Assembly: GCF_001368915.1 (NCBI RefSeq) | Contig: NZ_CSTE01000002.1 | Span: forward strand, 1,310,497-1,374,496 | From: Haloferax massiliensis | Lineage (GTDB): Archaea > Halobacteriota > Halobacteria > Halobacteriales > Haloferacaceae | Length of the DNA stretch: 64,000 nt | Direction: 5' to 3' | Shown here: positions 1-9,962 of the stretch, piece by piece | Layout: each line of letters opens with the position of its first letter | Position numbering within the stretch: the first letter of the stretch is position 1 | Notes under the pieces: generated by a model | Seen by the model: only the letters and a program-made list of their open reading frames with translations | Told to the model about the DNA's origin: nothing | Databases searched by the model: none | Translations under genes and position numbers: made by a program

Positions 1-62
1 TCATTCATACTTGTTTCGTTCGCAAACTTCTTTATCGGGGTGCGGGACCATACGAACATCAC

Positions 63-2342
63 ATGGCTGTAGTCTGGCTGGACGACGTACGGGCCGACGA
101 CCTCGACCTGGTCGGCGGGAAAGGCGCGTCGCTGGGCGAACTAACCGGTGCGGGGCTTCCCGTCCCGCCGGGATTCGTCGTGACGGCGAGCACGTACCGC
201 GCGTTCATCGAGGACGCGGGCATCGACGACGAGCTGTTCGCCGCGGTCGAGGTCGACCACGAGGACTCCGCGGCGCTGCAGGCGGCCCACGAGACGGCGC
301 ACGACCTCATCATGGAGACGCCGATGCCGGACGACGTGCGGGAGGAGATTCTCGACGCCTACCGGAGCGTCGGCGAGGGCGACGCCTTCGTCGCCGTCCG
401 GTCGTCCGCGACGGCCGAGGACCTGCCTGACGCCTCCTTCGCGGGCCAACAGGAGACGTTCCTCAACGTCACCGAGGAGGACCTCCTCGACCGCGTCAAG
501 GAGTGTTGGGCCTCGCTGTTCTCCGAGCGCGCCATCTACTACCGCAACCGCAAGGGCTTCCCCCACGACAAGGTCGACATCGCGGTGGTCGTCCAGCAGA
601 TGGTCGACGCCGAGAAGTCCGGCGTGATGTTCACCCGCCACCCCTCGACCGGCAAGAAGGAGATTATCATCGAGGCGGCGTGGGGTCTGGGCGAAGCCGT
701 CGTCTCCGGCACCGTCTCGCCCGACAACTACGTCGTCAGCCGCGAGACCGGCGAGGTCGAGACCGCGACCATCGCGGACAAGAAGACGATGTGCGTCCGC
801 GACGAGGAAAGCGGCGAGACCGTCATGCGCGACGTGCCGAACGACCGACGCCACGAGCGCGTCCTCACCGACGACGAGGTGTCCCGCCTCCTCGAACTCG
901 GCGAACTGGTCGAAGACCACTACGAGACGCCGCAGGACGTGGAGTGGGCCGTCTACGACGGCGAGGTGTACATGCTCCAGTCGCGCCCGATTACGACCAT
1001 CGCCGAGGGCGACGACGGCGAGGAAGGCGAAAGCGACAGCGGCGGGAGTTCGCGGGCGACCGCGACCGGCGACGACGTGCTCATCCGCGGCCTCGGTGCG
1101 AGCCCCGGCATCGCCTCCGGCCGCGCCCGCATCGTCACCAAGCTCGACCACCTCGACCAGGTGGCCGAGGGCGACATCATCGTCACCGAGATGACCATGC
1201 CGGACATGGTCCCCGCGATGAAGCGCGCCGCCGGCATCGTCACCGACGAGGGCGGCATGACCTCCCACGCGGCCATCGTCTCGCGCGAACTCGGCGTGCC
1301 CGCGGTCGTCGGCACCGGCGACGGGACGAAGACGCTCGAAGACGGCGAGATCATCACCATCGACGGCGACAAGGGGACCATCCGCGAGGGCGAGGAACCC
1401 GAGGAGAAACAGCGCCAGCCCGTCGAGGAGGCCCGCCCCAAGACGCCCGTCAAGCCGATGACCGCGACCGAGGTCAAGGTCAACGTCTCCATCCCCGAGG
1501 CCGGCGAGCGCGCCGCCGCCACGGGCGCGGACGGCGTCGGCCTGCTCCGCATCGAGCACATGGTCCTGACGCTCGGCAAGACGCCCGAGCGGTTCATCGA
1601 GCAGAACGGCGAGCGCGCCTACGTCGACGAAATCGTCTCGGGCGTCCGCGAGGTCGCAGAGGAGTTCTACCCGCGGCCGGTGCGCGTCCGCACCCTCGAC
1701 GCGCCGACCGACGAGTTCCGACAGCTGGAGGGCGGCGAGAACGAGCCGCGCGAGCACAACCCGATGCTCGGCTACCGCGGCATCCGCCGCGGCCTCGACA
1801 ACCCGAGCGTCTTCCGGCTCGAACTGCAGGCGTTCCGCCGCCTGTTCGACATGGGCTACGACAACCTCGAAGTCATGTTCCCGCTCGTCAACGACGCCGA
1901 GGACGTGCTCCGGGCGAAAGAGCACATGCGCGAGGCCGGCATCGACCCCGAAAAGCGCGAGTGGGGCGTCATGATAGAGACGCCCGCGGCGGCGCTCTGC
2001 ATCGAGGAGCTCGCCGACGCCGGCATCGACTTCGCCTCGTTCGGCACGAACGACCTGACGCAGTACACCCTCGCGGTGGACCGCAACAACGAGCACGTCG
2101 CCGACATCTACGACGAGCTGCACCCGGCGGTGCTCAAGCTCATCGGCGACACCATCGAGACGTGCCGCGAGGTGGGCGTGAAGACGAGCATCTGCGGGCA
2201 GGCCGGCTCGAAGCCCAAGATGGTCCAGTTCCTCGTCGACAAGGGCGTCAGCTCCATCTCGGCCAACATCGACGCCGTCCGCGACGTGCAACACGAGGTC
2301 AAGCGCGTCGAACAGCGGCTCCTCCTCGACTCGGTCCGCTGA
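63..2342 (+). CDS. ppsA: Phosphoenolpyruvate synthase
   Basis: Converts pyruvate, ATP and water to PEP, AMP and phosphate, the entry to gluconeogenesis in the cytoplasm. The 759-residue protein has the full family order. An N-terminal ATP-grasp pyruvate-binding domain opens with [11 protein letters not shown] central swivelling phosphohistidine domain carries [10 protein letters not shown], with the catalytic histidine at H402. The C-terminal PEP-binding TIM barrel has [17 protein letters not shown] and a CGQAG motif near the end. A low-complexity acidic linker lies just before the swivel domain, near residues 318-338. The ATG follows a TATA-like TTTATC at 31-36, which suggests a nearly leaderless mRNA. 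Pyruvate kinase, the opposing enzyme, lies 5 kb downstream on the same strand but is not in the same operon. Confidence 0.97.
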   Translation: MAVVWLDDVRADDLDLVGGKGASLGELTGAGLPVPPGFVVTASTYRAFIEDAGIDDELFAAVEVDHEDSAALQAAHETAHDLIMETPMPDDVREEILDAYRSVGEGDAFVAVRSSATAEDLPDASFAGQQETFLNVTEEDLLDRVKECWASLFSERAIYYRNRKGFPHDKVDIAVVVQQMVDAEKSGVMFTRHPSTGKKEIIIEAAWGLGEAVVSGTVSPDNYVVSRETGEVETATIADKKTMCVRDEESGETVMRDVPNDRRHERVLTDDEVSRLLELGELVEDHYETPQDVEWAVYDGEVYMLQSRPITTIAEGDDGEEGESDSGGSSRATATGDDVLIRGLGASPGIASGRARIVTKLDHLDQVAEGDIIVTEMTMPDMVPAMKRAAGIVTDEGGMTSHAAIVSRELGVPAVVGTGDGTKTLEDGEIITIDGDKGTIREGEEPEEKQRQPVEEARPKTPVKPMTATEVKVNVSIPEAGERAAATGADGVGLLRIEHMVLTLGKTPERFIEQNGERAYVDEIVSGVREVAEEFYPRPVRVRTLDAPTDEFRQLEGGENEPREHNPMLGYRGIRRGLDNPSVFRLELQAFRRLFDMGYDNLEVMFPLVNDAEDVLRAKEHMREAGIDPEKREWGVMIETPAAALCIEELADAGIDFASFGTNDLTQYTLAVDRNNEHVADIYDELHPAVLKLIGDTIETCREVGVKTSICGQAGSKPKMVQFLVDKGVSSISANIDAVRDVQHEVKRVEQRLLLDSVR

Positions 2343-2470
2343 GGCCCGACGAGAGCCCGCCGACCCCCCGCGTTTCCGCCGTTTCACGTCCGCGTAGCGG
2401 CGGCTGTCGGCTGGGCGACGCGGCGCAACGGAGCGGAACCGATATACTGGGTGTGGTTATAATGGGATGC

Positions 2471-3544
2471 ATGCAGCGCGCGGCACCGCAGGAGTTCGAC
2501 CGCGTCCTCTCTTCGATGTGCACCCGACCGCACCCGGCCGCCCGGAAGGCCGCAGAGCGGTTCTTTGCCACAAACCCCGGCGACCCGGCGACCTATCAGG
2601 CCGTCGCCGCCCTCGAAGAAGACGCACTCTCGTACCTCGGCGATATCACCGGCCTCTCGGCCCCCCACGGCTACGTGACGAGCGGCGGGACCGAGGCCAA
2701 CATCCAGGCCATTCGCGCCGCGCGAAACCACGCCCGCGACGACGACCCGAACGTCGTCGCCCCCGAGAGCATCCACTTCAGCTTCCAGAAGGCCGCCGAC
2801 GTGCTCGACGTGGAACTCCGAATCGTGCCCGTGGACGACGACTACCGCGCGAACGTCGCGGCCGTCCGCGAGGCCGTCGACGAGCGCACCGTCCTCGTCG
2901 CCGGCGTCGCCGGCACGACCGAGTTCGGCCGCGTCGACCCGATTCCCGAGTTGACTGCGGTCGCCCACGACGCCGGCGCGCTGATGCACGTCGACGCCGC
3001 GTGGGGCGGCTTCGTCCTCCCCTTCACCGACCACGAGTGGTCGTTCGCCCACGCCCCGGTCGACTCGATGACCATCGACCCCCACAAGTACGGGCAGGCG
3101 GTCGTCCCCGCCGGCGGCCTGCTGTTCCGCGACAAGTCGGTCGTCGACTCGCTGGCGGTCGACACGCCGTACCTCGAATCCGCGTCGCAGGCGAGCCTCA
3201 CCGGAACGCGAAGCGGCGCGGGCGTCGCCTCCGCGGCCGCCGCGATGCGCGAACTCTGGCCCGACGGCTACCGCGACGTCTACGAGCGCCAGCAGGCCAA
3301 CGCCGACTGGCTCTACGACGAACTCCGCGCCCGCGGCTACGACGCCGTCGAGCCCGAACTCCCGCTGGTCGCCGCGAGCGTCCCCGACGGGCAGTTCGAG
3401 TCGCTCCGCGACCTCGGCTGGCGCATCTCGCGGACCGCGAGCGGCGAGCTCCGCATCGTCTGCATGCCGCACGTCTCCCGCGAGTCGCTCCGGGCGTTCC
3501 TCTCGGACCTCGACGACCTCCGGTCGGGACCGGCGCGCAACTGA
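2471..3544 (+). CDS. mfnA: PLP-dependent L-aspartate/L-tyrosine decarboxylase, MfnA family
   Basis: A group II PLP-dependent decarboxylase of 357 residues. The family makes beta-alanine from aspartate (for coenzyme A) or tyramine from tyrosine (for methanofuran). Haloarchaea lack methanofuran, so the beta-alanine role is the better inference. Visible features are the substrate and PLP region [16 protein letters not shown], the PLP-stacking HVDAAWGGF and the Schiff-base lysine in IDPHKYG. The start is a choice between ATG 2462 and ATG 2471. The second is preferred because a TATA box (GATATACTGG, 2441-2450) sits about 26 bases upstream, giving a leaderless start. The reading frame is open far upstream inside ppsA, but that part is an out-of-frame shadow. 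Confidence 0.9.
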   Translation: MQRAAPQEFDRVLSSMCTRPHPAARKAAERFFATNPGDPATYQAVAALEEDALSYLGDITGLSAPHGYVTSGGTEANIQAIRAARNHARDDDPNVVAPESIHFSFQKAADVLDVELRIVPVDDDYRANVAAVREAVDERTVLVAGVAGTTEFGRVDPIPELTAVAHDAGALMHVDAAWGGFVLPFTDHEWSFAHAPVDSMTIDPHKYGQAVVPAGGLLFRDKSVVDSLAVDTPYLESASQASLTGTRSGAGVASAAAAMRELWPDGYRDVYERQQANADWLYDELRARGYDAVEPELPLVAASVPDGQFESLRDLGWRISRTASGELRIVCMPHVSRESLRAFLSDLDDLRSGPARN

Positions 3545-3593
3545 GCCGGTCCGAACCTGAAAACTTACAACCGACTGGCTTCGACCCTCTCGT

Positions 3594-4160
3594 GTGTCCC
3601 TCACCGCGTTCGCATCGCTCGCAGACCTGACGCTCGGGCTGTACCCCGACTTCTCGTGGCTCTCGTCGCTCGTCGAGACGGCCACCGGCTGGGTCGGGTT
3701 AGTCATCATCTTCGCGTACTCGTTTCTCATCGCCTTCGCCCTCCCCGGCGTGAGCGAAATCGTTCTCGCCGCGCCGCTCGACCTCGGGCTCCCCTACAGC
3801 GCGAAACTCGCGGTCATCATCCTCGTCAGCGGCGCGGGCAAGGCCGCCGGGAGCGTCTTCGCGTTCTATATCGGCCGCCAGACGACGGAGTCGGGCTACG
3901 TCGAGCGGGCGCTCGAACGGCTCCCGGTCGACGTGATGGGCTGGACCGAGCGCACGGCCGTCCAAATCGCACAGAACTGGGGCTTCGCCGGGCTCGCGGC
4001 CGCGCTCTGCGTGCCGGGGTTCCCCGACACGCTGTCGATTTACGCGTTTTCGGTCCTCGAAGACGACTACCTCAGGTTCGCCGCCGCGACGTTCGTCGGC
4101 TCCTGCGGCCGCCTCGTCGTGACGGTCATCGGTATCGAGGCCGCGCTGGCGTTCCTCTGA
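3594..4160 (+). CDS. VTT/DedA-like (SNARE-associated family) membrane protein
   Basis: A 188-residue polytopic membrane protein with four to five hydrophobic segments. Conserved family features are LPGVSEIVLAAPLDLGL near residue 50 and a later segment with CVPGFPDTLSIYAF and FVGSCGRLVVTVIG. This matches the YqaA/DedA VTT group, linked elsewhere to lipid scrambling or membrane homeostasis, though the exact substrate is unknown. The start is GTG at 3594, with a TATA-like CTTACAA at 3564-3570, so the message is probably leaderless. It is a single gene between two independently promoted genes. The family assignment is secure, the function is not. Confidence 0.8.
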   Translation: MSLTAFASLADLTLGLYPDFSWLSSLVETATGWVGLVIIFAYSFLIAFALPGVSEIVLAAPLDLGLPYSAKLAVIILVSGAGKAAGSVFAFYIGRQTTESGYVERALERLPVDVMGWTERTAVQIAQNWGFAGLAAALCVPGFPDTLSIYAFSVLEDDYLRFAAATFVGSCGRLVVTVIGIEAALAFL

Positions 4161-4503
4161 GCGGGGCGAACGCGCGGGTCGACTCACCCCGCCGTCGTTG
4201 TCGCGTCGCCGTCAGTACCGCTGTCAGCCACTTGCTTCGAAGCCCGTCGCGGTCGGTCGACTGCGGCGGTCCCGATGATTTATACGCGCGCTCGGCTTCA
4301 GTACCGGTGTGACCGCGACGGGTCTCCCCGACAACATGCGTATGCGCGCTTCCTTTTAGCCGCGGGTGGACCCGCCTCCGGCCGTCGCCTCGGTAACGTG
4401 AGTCGACGGTCGGACCCGGCGAACCTCGGGGCGGAATCGCACCGCCAGCCGGACGCATCCGAAGCGGCGGGCTTTAGGCCCGCTTCCGAGATACACGACA
4501 CAT
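4161..4503. other. Intergenic region upstream of metS
   Basis: These 343 bases have no convincing gene; the plus-strand frame open from 4275 runs out of frame into metS. A TATA-like GATTTATAC lies at about 4276-4284 with no ORF 25-30 bases beyond it. Just before metS, GCGGGC-TTTAG-GCCCGC forms a 6-bp inverted repeat around 4466-4482. Its TTTAG centre is correctly placed (about 30 bases) to act as the TATA element of metS. Confidence 0.5.
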
Positions 4504-6645
4504 ATGAGTCACGAGGACTTCCCCACGGAGAAGCCAGCAGTGGTGACGTGTGGACTGCCGTACGCGAACGGCGACCTCCACATCGGCCACCTCAGAACGT
4601 ACGTCGGCGGCGACATCTACAGTCGCTCGCTGCGAACACTCGGCCAAAAGACGGCCTTCGTCAGCGGGTCTGACATGCACGGCACGCCCGTCGCCGTCAA
4701 CGCCGAGAAGGAGGGCGTCACGCCCGAGGAGTTCGCGCTCCGCCACCACGAGAAGTACGAGGCGACGTTCCCCCGCTTCAACATCGAGTTCGACAACTAC
4801 GGCCACACCCACGACGAGACGAACACCGAACTGACCCAGGAAATCGTTCGGACGCTCGAAGACGAGGGCTACGTCTACGAGAAGGAGATTCCGGTCGCCT
4901 ACGACCCCGACGCGGACCAGTGGCTCCCCGACCGCTTCGTCGAGGGGGCCTGTCCCTACTGCGGCGCGCACGCCCGCGGCGACGAGTGCGACGAGGGCTG
5001 CGGCCGCCACCTCGAACCCGGCGAAATCGAAGACCCGACCTCGACGCTCACCGGCAACCCCGCGGAGTACCGCGAGCGCAAACACAAGTTCTTCGCGGTC
5101 TCCGACCTCCAAGACTACCTCCAGGAGTTCATCGACCGCCTCGAAGGCACCTCGAACGCCCGGAACCAGCCCCGCGAGTGGATCGAGGGCGAACTGCAGG
5201 ACTGGTGTATCACCCGCGACATGGACTGGGGCATCGACTACCCCGGGGAGGAGGGCGACGACCTCGTGCTGTACGTCTGGGTCGACGCGCCAATCGAGTA
5301 CGTCTCCTCGACCAAGCAGTACACCGAACGCGTCGGTGCCGACACGTTCGACTGGGAGGCCGCGTGGAAGGACGCGGGCGTCTCCGAATCCGACGCGGGT
5401 TCGGAGGCTCGCCGGACGGAGTCCGGCGGTGACATCGTCCACATCATCGGCCGCGACATCATCCAGCACCACACCGTCTTCTGGCCGGCGATGCTCCGCG
5501 GCGCGGGCTACGTCGAGCCGCGCGCGGTCATGGCCTCCGGCTTCATCACGCTCAACGGCAAGGGCTTTTCCACCTCGCGCAACCGCGCCGTCTGGGCCGA
5601 CGAGTACCTCGACGAGGGCTTCCACCCCGACCTGCTGCGGTACTACCTCGCCACCAACGGCGGGTTCCAGCAGGACGTTGACTTCTCGTGGTCGAAGTTC
5701 AGAGACCGCGTGAACAGCGAACTCGTCGGCACGGTCGGCAACTTCCTCTACCGGTCGATGCTCTTCGCGTACCGCAACTTCGAGGGGACGCCGGACGCGG
5801 AGGTGTCCGAGGAAGTCGAAACCCGCATCGAGGAGGCCATCGACGAGTTCGAAGCCGGCATCAACGACTACTCGGTCCGGAAGTCCGGCAACGCCGCCGT
5901 CCGCCTCGCGCAGTTCGGCAACGAGTACATCCAGCGCAACGAGCCGTGGAAGCTCACCGACGAGGACCCCGAGGCCGCGGCGCAGGTCATCCGCGACTGC
6001 GTCCAGATCGCGAAGGCCATCGCCGTGCTGTTCTTCCCCGTCGCGCCGGGCAAGATGCAGGCGCTCTGGGAACAGCTCGGCGAGGACGGCTCCGTGACCG
6101 ACACCGGCGTCGACGACGCCTTCGAGGCCCCGCCGGCGACCTTCGGCGAGCCCGAGGCGCTGTTCGAGAAAATCGAAGCCGAGCGCGTCGAGGAGCTCAA
6201 CGAGAAGCTCGAAGCGCGCGTGGCCGAGACGGAATCCGAAAGCGACGAGTCCGACGAGGACGCGGAGGAGAACATGGACGCTGACACCGACTCCGACGCC
6301 GACATCGACTTCGAACCCATCGCGGACGACCGCATCTCCTTCGAGGAGTTCCAAGACCTCGACCTGCGCGTGGGCGAAATCGTCGCCGCCGAGGGCATCG
6401 ACGGCGCGGACAAACTCGCCAAGCTCACCGTCGACATCGGCGTCGAAGAGCGCCAAATCGTCGCCGGCATCAAACAGCTCCACGACCTCGACTCGCTTTC
6501 CGGGTCGAAGGTCATCATCGTCGCCAACCTCGAACAGGCCGAACTGTTCGGCGTCGAGTCCAACGGGATGCTGTTGGCCGCGGGCGACGAGGCCGACCTC
6601 CTGACGACCCACGGCGACGCCGTCCCCGGCACGAAAGTCCAGTAA
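4504..6645 (+). CDS. metS: Methionyl-tRNA synthetase with C-terminal tRNA-binding domain
   Basis: Charges tRNA-Met with methionine in the cytoplasm; essential. The 713 residues form a class I synthetase. The HIGH motif is at residues 26-29, and a zinc-binding insert carries CPYCGAHARGDECDEGC near residues 150-166. The KMSKS loop has the form FSTSR at 355-359. After an anticodon-binding helical domain comes a very acidic linker (about 575-605) typical of halophiles. The last 110 residues are an EMAPII/Trbp111-like OB fold starting at DLRVGEIVAAEG, which helps bind tRNA and dimerise. An independent promoter is likely within the GC-rich inverted repeat just upstream. Confidence 0.97.
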   Translation: MSHEDFPTEKPAVVTCGLPYANGDLHIGHLRTYVGGDIYSRSLRTLGQKTAFVSGSDMHGTPVAVNAEKEGVTPEEFALRHHEKYEATFPRFNIEFDNYGHTHDETNTELTQEIVRTLEDEGYVYEKEIPVAYDPDADQWLPDRFVEGACPYCGAHARGDECDEGCGRHLEPGEIEDPTSTLTGNPAEYRERKHKFFAVSDLQDYLQEFIDRLEGTSNARNQPREWIEGELQDWCITRDMDWGIDYPGEEGDDLVLYVWVDAPIEYVSSTKQYTERVGADTFDWEAAWKDAGVSESDAGSEARRTESGGDIVHIIGRDIIQHHTVFWPAMLRGAGYVEPRAVMASGFITLNGKGFSTSRNRAVWADEYLDEGFHPDLLRYYLATNGGFQQDVDFSWSKFRDRVNSELVGTVGNFLYRSMLFAYRNFEGTPDAEVSEEVETRIEEAIDEFEAGINDYSVRKSGNAAVRLAQFGNEYIQRNEPWKLTDEDPEAAAQVIRDCVQIAKAIAVLFFPVAPGKMQALWEQLGEDGSVTDTGVDDAFEAPPATFGEPEALFEKIEAERVEELNEKLEARVAETESESDESDEDAEENMDADTDSDADIDFEPIADDRISFEEFQDLDLRVGEIVAAEGIDGADKLAKLTVDIGVEERQIVAGIKQLHDLDSLSGSKVIIVANLEQAELFGVESNGMLLAAGDEADLLTTHGDAVPGTKVQ

Positions 6646-6749
6646 GCGACCGCCCGCGAGCGACGTTTCGACGCGCCGTTTTTTCCGACGCCGCCCCGTT
6701 CCAGACGCGGACCACAGCGCCTAACTGCGCCGACTCCCGAGCGTCGCCC

Positions 6750-7055
6750 ATGCGAATCGGAAGACGGGAAGCGGTCGGAATCGTCGTCGCGCTCGCGGTG
6801 TTCGCGGGCGTCGTCGCCGCGGTCACGGGCGGCGGCGCGGGCACGCTGACCGTCGAGCGCGTGGACGAACTCCCGCAGGGACAGGGCGCGGTCGCCTTCG
6901 GCAACCTCGACCCCGACCAGCGCGAGGCGTTCGAGGAGGCGGTCTCGACCGGCGAACCGGCGGCGCTACCGAACGAGGCGGCGCGAAACGAGTTCGTCGA
7001 CCCCGGCTACGTCCGGTACGACGGCGGTGTCTACCGGACGACCGTCTCCTCCTGA
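6750..7055 (+). CDS. Small membrane-anchored protein, paralog of the next gene
   Basis: A 101-residue protein with one N-terminal hydrophobic segment (residues 9-30) followed by a short exported domain. The domain contains VERVDELPQGQGAV, then RNEF-DPGYVRYDGGVYRTT near the C-terminus. The same blocks recur in order in the gene at 7127-7414, so the two are tandem paralogs 71 bases apart. This copy keeps an uncleaved-looking signal anchor with no lipobox cysteine. No enzymatic motif is visible and the function is unknown. I recognise it only as a haloarchaeal conserved domain. Confidence 0.75.
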   Translation: MRIGRREAVGIVVALAVFAGVVAAVTGGGAGTLTVERVDELPQGQGAVAFGNLDPDQREAFEEAVSTGEPAALPNEAARNEFVDPGYVRYDGGVYRTTVSS

Positions 7056-7126
7056 GCAGGCGTTCGGCGCTCGAATCCCGCGCCGAGACCGGAGCCGATT
7101 TGAGCGATGACGCTGGAGCGCCGGCT

Positions 7127-7414
7127 ATGCGAATCAGCGTGTTGCTCGCCGCGGCGCTCGTCCTCTCGACGGGCTGTCTCGGCGGCGGAAGCGGGACGGC
7201 GAGGCTGAGCGTCACCCGAGTCGACGACCTCCCGCAGGGCGAGGGAGCCGTCTCGTATCAGAACCTCGCGCCCGACCAACAGTCGGCGTTCCGGCAGGCG
7301 CTCGGGGGCGAGACCGTGACGCTCCGGAAGGGAACGGACAGAAACGAGTTCCGCGACCCCGGCTACGTCAGATACGACGGAGAAATTTACCAAACGACCA
7401 TTATAGTTGCGTGA
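7127..7414 (+). CDS. Small lipoprotein, paralog of the preceding gene
   Basis: A 95-residue exported protein. The N-terminus MRISVLLAAALVLSTGC is a classical lipoprotein signal with lipobox LSTGC, so it should be lipid-anchored on the cell surface. The mature part repeats the blocks of the upstream paralog: VTRVDDLPQGEGAV, NLAPDQQ, RNEFRDPGYVRYDGEIYQTT. A TTG at 7100 would extend the frame by nine residues, but ATG 7127 puts the signal peptide at the N-terminus and is preferred. The function is unknown. The pair presents one domain as both a membrane-anchored and a lipid-anchored form. Confidence 0.8.
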   Translation: MRISVLLAAALVLSTGCLGGGSGTARLSVTRVDDLPQGEGAVSYQNLAPDQQSAFRQALGGETVTLRKGTDRNEFRDPGYVRYDGEIYQTTIIVA

Positions 7415-7528
7415 GGTCGACCGAGCGGTCAGTTCGGTGGGCGAACTATAGAGAGTACGTATGCGAACCCGTTACTCGGCACCGAGTTCATCATCGGGCT
7501 TTTTTATCAGTCACTCGTAGGCGATGCC

Positions 7529-9286
7529 ATGAGAAACGCAAAAATCGTCTGCACCCTCGGTCCCGCGTCCTTCGACCGGGAGACGATTCGCGGGCTCGCC
7601 GACGCCGGCATGAGCGTCGCCCGGATGAACGCGAGCCACGGCAACGTCGAACACCGGTCCGACGTCATCGACAGCATCCGCGCCGTCGACGACGCGACCG
7701 ACGAACCGCTCGCGGCCATGCTCGACCTGCAGGGCCCCGAAGTGCGAACCGCCGAAATCGACGAGGACATCTACCTCGAAACCGGAAGCGAGGTCCGCTT
7801 CTACGAGGGCGACGACGCCACCCCCGAGGCCGTCGGCCTGTCGTACTCCATCACCGCCGCCGAGGCCGGCGACACCATCCTCCTCGACGACGGCCGCATC
7901 GAGGCCACCGTCGAGTACGTCGAGGACGACTCGGTCCACGCGACCATCGTCTCCGGCGGGAAGCTCAGTTCGCGCAAGGGCGTGAACGTCCCCGGCGTCG
8001 ACCTCGACATCGACCTCATCACCGACTCCGACTACGAGAACCTGAAGCTCGCCGCGGAGAAGGAAGTCGACTACGTCGCCGCCTCGTTCATCCGCGACGC
8101 GGAGGACGTCTACACCATCAGCGACACCCTCGAAACCCTCGGCGCGGAGATTCCCATCATCGCCAAAATCGAGCGCGCCGGCGCGGTCGAGAACCTCGAC
8201 GAAATCATCCAGGCGGCCCACGGCGTGATGGTCGCCCGCGGCGACCTCGGCGTCGAGTGCCCCCTCGAAGAAGTTCCCATCATCCAGAAGCGCACCATCC
8301 GCAAAGCGCAGGCCGCGGGCGCGCCGGTCATCACCGCGACCGAGATGCTCGACTCGATGGTCCGCTCGCGCCGCCCGACCCGCGCGGAGGCGTCTGACGT
8401 CGCCAACGCCGTCCTCGACGGCACCGACGCCGTGATGCTCTCGGGTGAGACCGCCGTCGGCGACCACCCCGTCCGCGTCGTCGAGACGATGTCCCGCATC
8501 GTCGAGGAGGTCGAAGCCAGCCCCGAGTACGACGAGAGCCAAGAACAGCGCGTCCCGACCGCCGACGAGGGGTCCCGCACGGAGGCGCTGGCCCGCTCGG
8601 CGCGCTACCTCGCCCGCGACGTGAACGCCGCGGCCGTCGTCGCCGTCTCCGAGTCCGGCTACACCGCCCGGAAGACCGCGAAGTTCCGCCCCGGCGTCCC
8701 CGTCGTCGCCGTCACGCCGAACGACCGGACGCGCCGCCAACTCGCCGTCTCGTGGGGCGTCTCGGCGCAGTACGCCGACTACAGCCCGAGCGTCGAGGGC
8801 GTCATGGACGACGCGGTCACCGCCGCGCTCGACGCCGGCGTCGCGGAGTCAGGCGACACCATCGTCGTCCTCTCCGGCATGATGACGGAGCTCGAAGGGA
8901 CGAACACGACGAACATGCTCAAGGTCCACGTCGCCGCCGAACCCGTCGCCACGGGCCGGAAAATCGTCGGCGGCCGCGTCGCCGGCCCACTCTACCGCAC
9001 CGAGGACGGCGACCTCACGGACGTCCCCGAGGGCGCGATTCTCGCGCTGTCGGCCGAGTTCGACGGCGAGTTCAACGGCGACGCCGACAAGCTCGCCGGC
9101 ATCGTCGACGCCCGCGCGGGCATGACCGGCTACCCGGCGCTCGTCGCGCGCGAACTCGACATCCCGATGGTGTCGGGCGCGCCGCTTCCGAAAACCATCG
9201 CGCAGGGCGCGACCGTCACGCTCCACGCCGAGCGCGGCATCGTCTACGAGGGCGACGTCATCAACCACGACCGCGACAGCCGGTAG
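7529..9286 (+). CDS. pyk: Pyruvate kinase with extra C-terminal swivel-like domain
   Basis: Transfers phosphate from PEP to ADP, the last step of glycolysis. The 585 residues begin with the canonical MRNAKIVCTLGPAS. They contain MNASHG, the active-site region IIAKIERAGAVEN, MVARGDLGVE and the signature TATEMLDSMVRSRRPTRAE. The catalytic core and C-domain end near residue 475. The remaining ~110 residues resemble the PEP-utiliser swivel domain of PEP synthase, but the catalytic His position is Tyr (Y535 in GMTGYPALVARELDIP). The TATA box is CTTTTTTATC at about 7498-7507. Such C-terminal extensions are known from Bacillus pyruvate kinases. Confidence 0.97.
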   Translation: MRNAKIVCTLGPASFDRETIRGLADAGMSVARMNASHGNVEHRSDVIDSIRAVDDATDEPLAAMLDLQGPEVRTAEIDEDIYLETGSEVRFYEGDDATPEAVGLSYSITAAEAGDTILLDDGRIEATVEYVEDDSVHATIVSGGKLSSRKGVNVPGVDLDIDLITDSDYENLKLAAEKEVDYVAASFIRDAEDVYTISDTLETLGAEIPIIAKIERAGAVENLDEIIQAAHGVMVARGDLGVECPLEEVPIIQKRTIRKAQAAGAPVITATEMLDSMVRSRRPTRAEASDVANAVLDGTDAVMLSGETAVGDHPVRVVETMSRIVEEVEASPEYDESQEQRVPTADEGSRTEALARSARYLARDVNAAAVVAVSESGYTARKTAKFRPGVPVVAVTPNDRTRRQLAVSWGVSAQYADYSPSVEGVMDDAVTAALDAGVAESGDTIVVLSGMMTELEGTNTTNMLKVHVAAEPVATGRKIVGGRVAGPLYRTEDGDLTDVPEGAILALSAEFDGEFNGDADKLAGIVDARAGMTGYPALVARELDIPMVSGAPLPKTIAQGATVTLHAERGIVYEGDVINHDRDSR

Positions 9287-9330
9287 GAGTGCGGTAGCCC
9301 TTTCCCGACGCGACGCCTACGCACGAATCG

Positions 9331-9567
9331 ATGTCCCGCGCACCCTCTCCCGAGGCCGACGACGACCGCGACGCTGACGGCGACGGCGAGTGGCGCTTCG
9401 GCGTCGACGACGTCGGTCCCGACGGCATCATCGACGACGAACCCGAGGTCGAACAGCTCCCCATCGAGCCGGAGTCGCCGCGGGCCGAAAACGTCGCGTT
9501 CGTCCTGCTCGGCGTCCTCCTCGCGGTCGGACTCATCGTCGTCACCGTGTTCCCGGGCGCGTTCTGA
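9331..9567 (+). CDS. Small single-pass membrane protein with acidic N-terminus
   Basis: A 78-residue protein. About 50 very acidic, hydrophilic residues, including GEWRFGVDDVGPDG, are followed by one transmembrane helix (residues 54-74) and a very short tail. This makes it a tail-anchored protein with a cytoplasmic acidic domain. It starts 44 bases after pyk, too close for a typical separate promoter, so read-through from pyk is possible. No catalytic motif is visible. It looks like a conserved haloarchaeal protein of unknown function. Confidence 0.7.
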   Translation: MSRAPSPEADDDRDADGDGEWRFGVDDVGPDGIIDDEPEVEQLPIEPESPRAENVAFVLLGVLLAVGLIVVTVFPGAF

Positions 9568-9962
9568 GCGACCCGCCGGACGCCGACCGCGACCTGTTTC
9601 GAGCGCCGAGTTCGGCCGCCGTCTCGCCTCCGACTTTCCGTTTTGATAATCGGGACTGTTGATTTATGTGACCCCGAGGGAAACCACCGCCAACCACCCG
9701 ACCGGGACGGACGGAATGACCGACAAAGCGCACCCTCCGCGTCGGTCGCCGCGTCGATTCTCCCCGCGGCGCTCCGCGCTCCGACGCCGACGGTCCCGAA
9801 CCGGGACGGACGCGGCCGCGGCGACGACCCCCCTCCCAGTCGTCTCGCGGCCGCCGGAGCCGGCCGCCGCCGGGACGAACACCGAGACGACAAGATGACA
9901 CACGACCGACGACGCGGACACGACCGACGACCCGCCCCAACCGAGCCGGAGGGACGCGAACA
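9568..9962. other. Intergenic region, no convincing gene
   Basis: These 395 bases contain a TATA-like GATTTATG at about 9661-9668. A low-complexity Arg/Pro-rich frame runs from TTG 9643 to 9966. Its stop overlaps the GTG of the next gene as GTGA, which could couple translation, but its composition looks like random high-GC sequence. The region probably holds the promoter and a long leader of the downstream gene. Confidence 0.4.

Noticed and set aside
141..2387. Minus-strand open frame of 748 codons opposite ppsA
   Set aside because: Shadow of high third-position GC. Its composition (Leu, Val, Asp, Arg runs) mirrors the sense gene and it has no domain.
4474..6612. Minus-strand open frame of 712 codons opposite metS
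   Set aside because: Antisense shadow with no recognisable domain.
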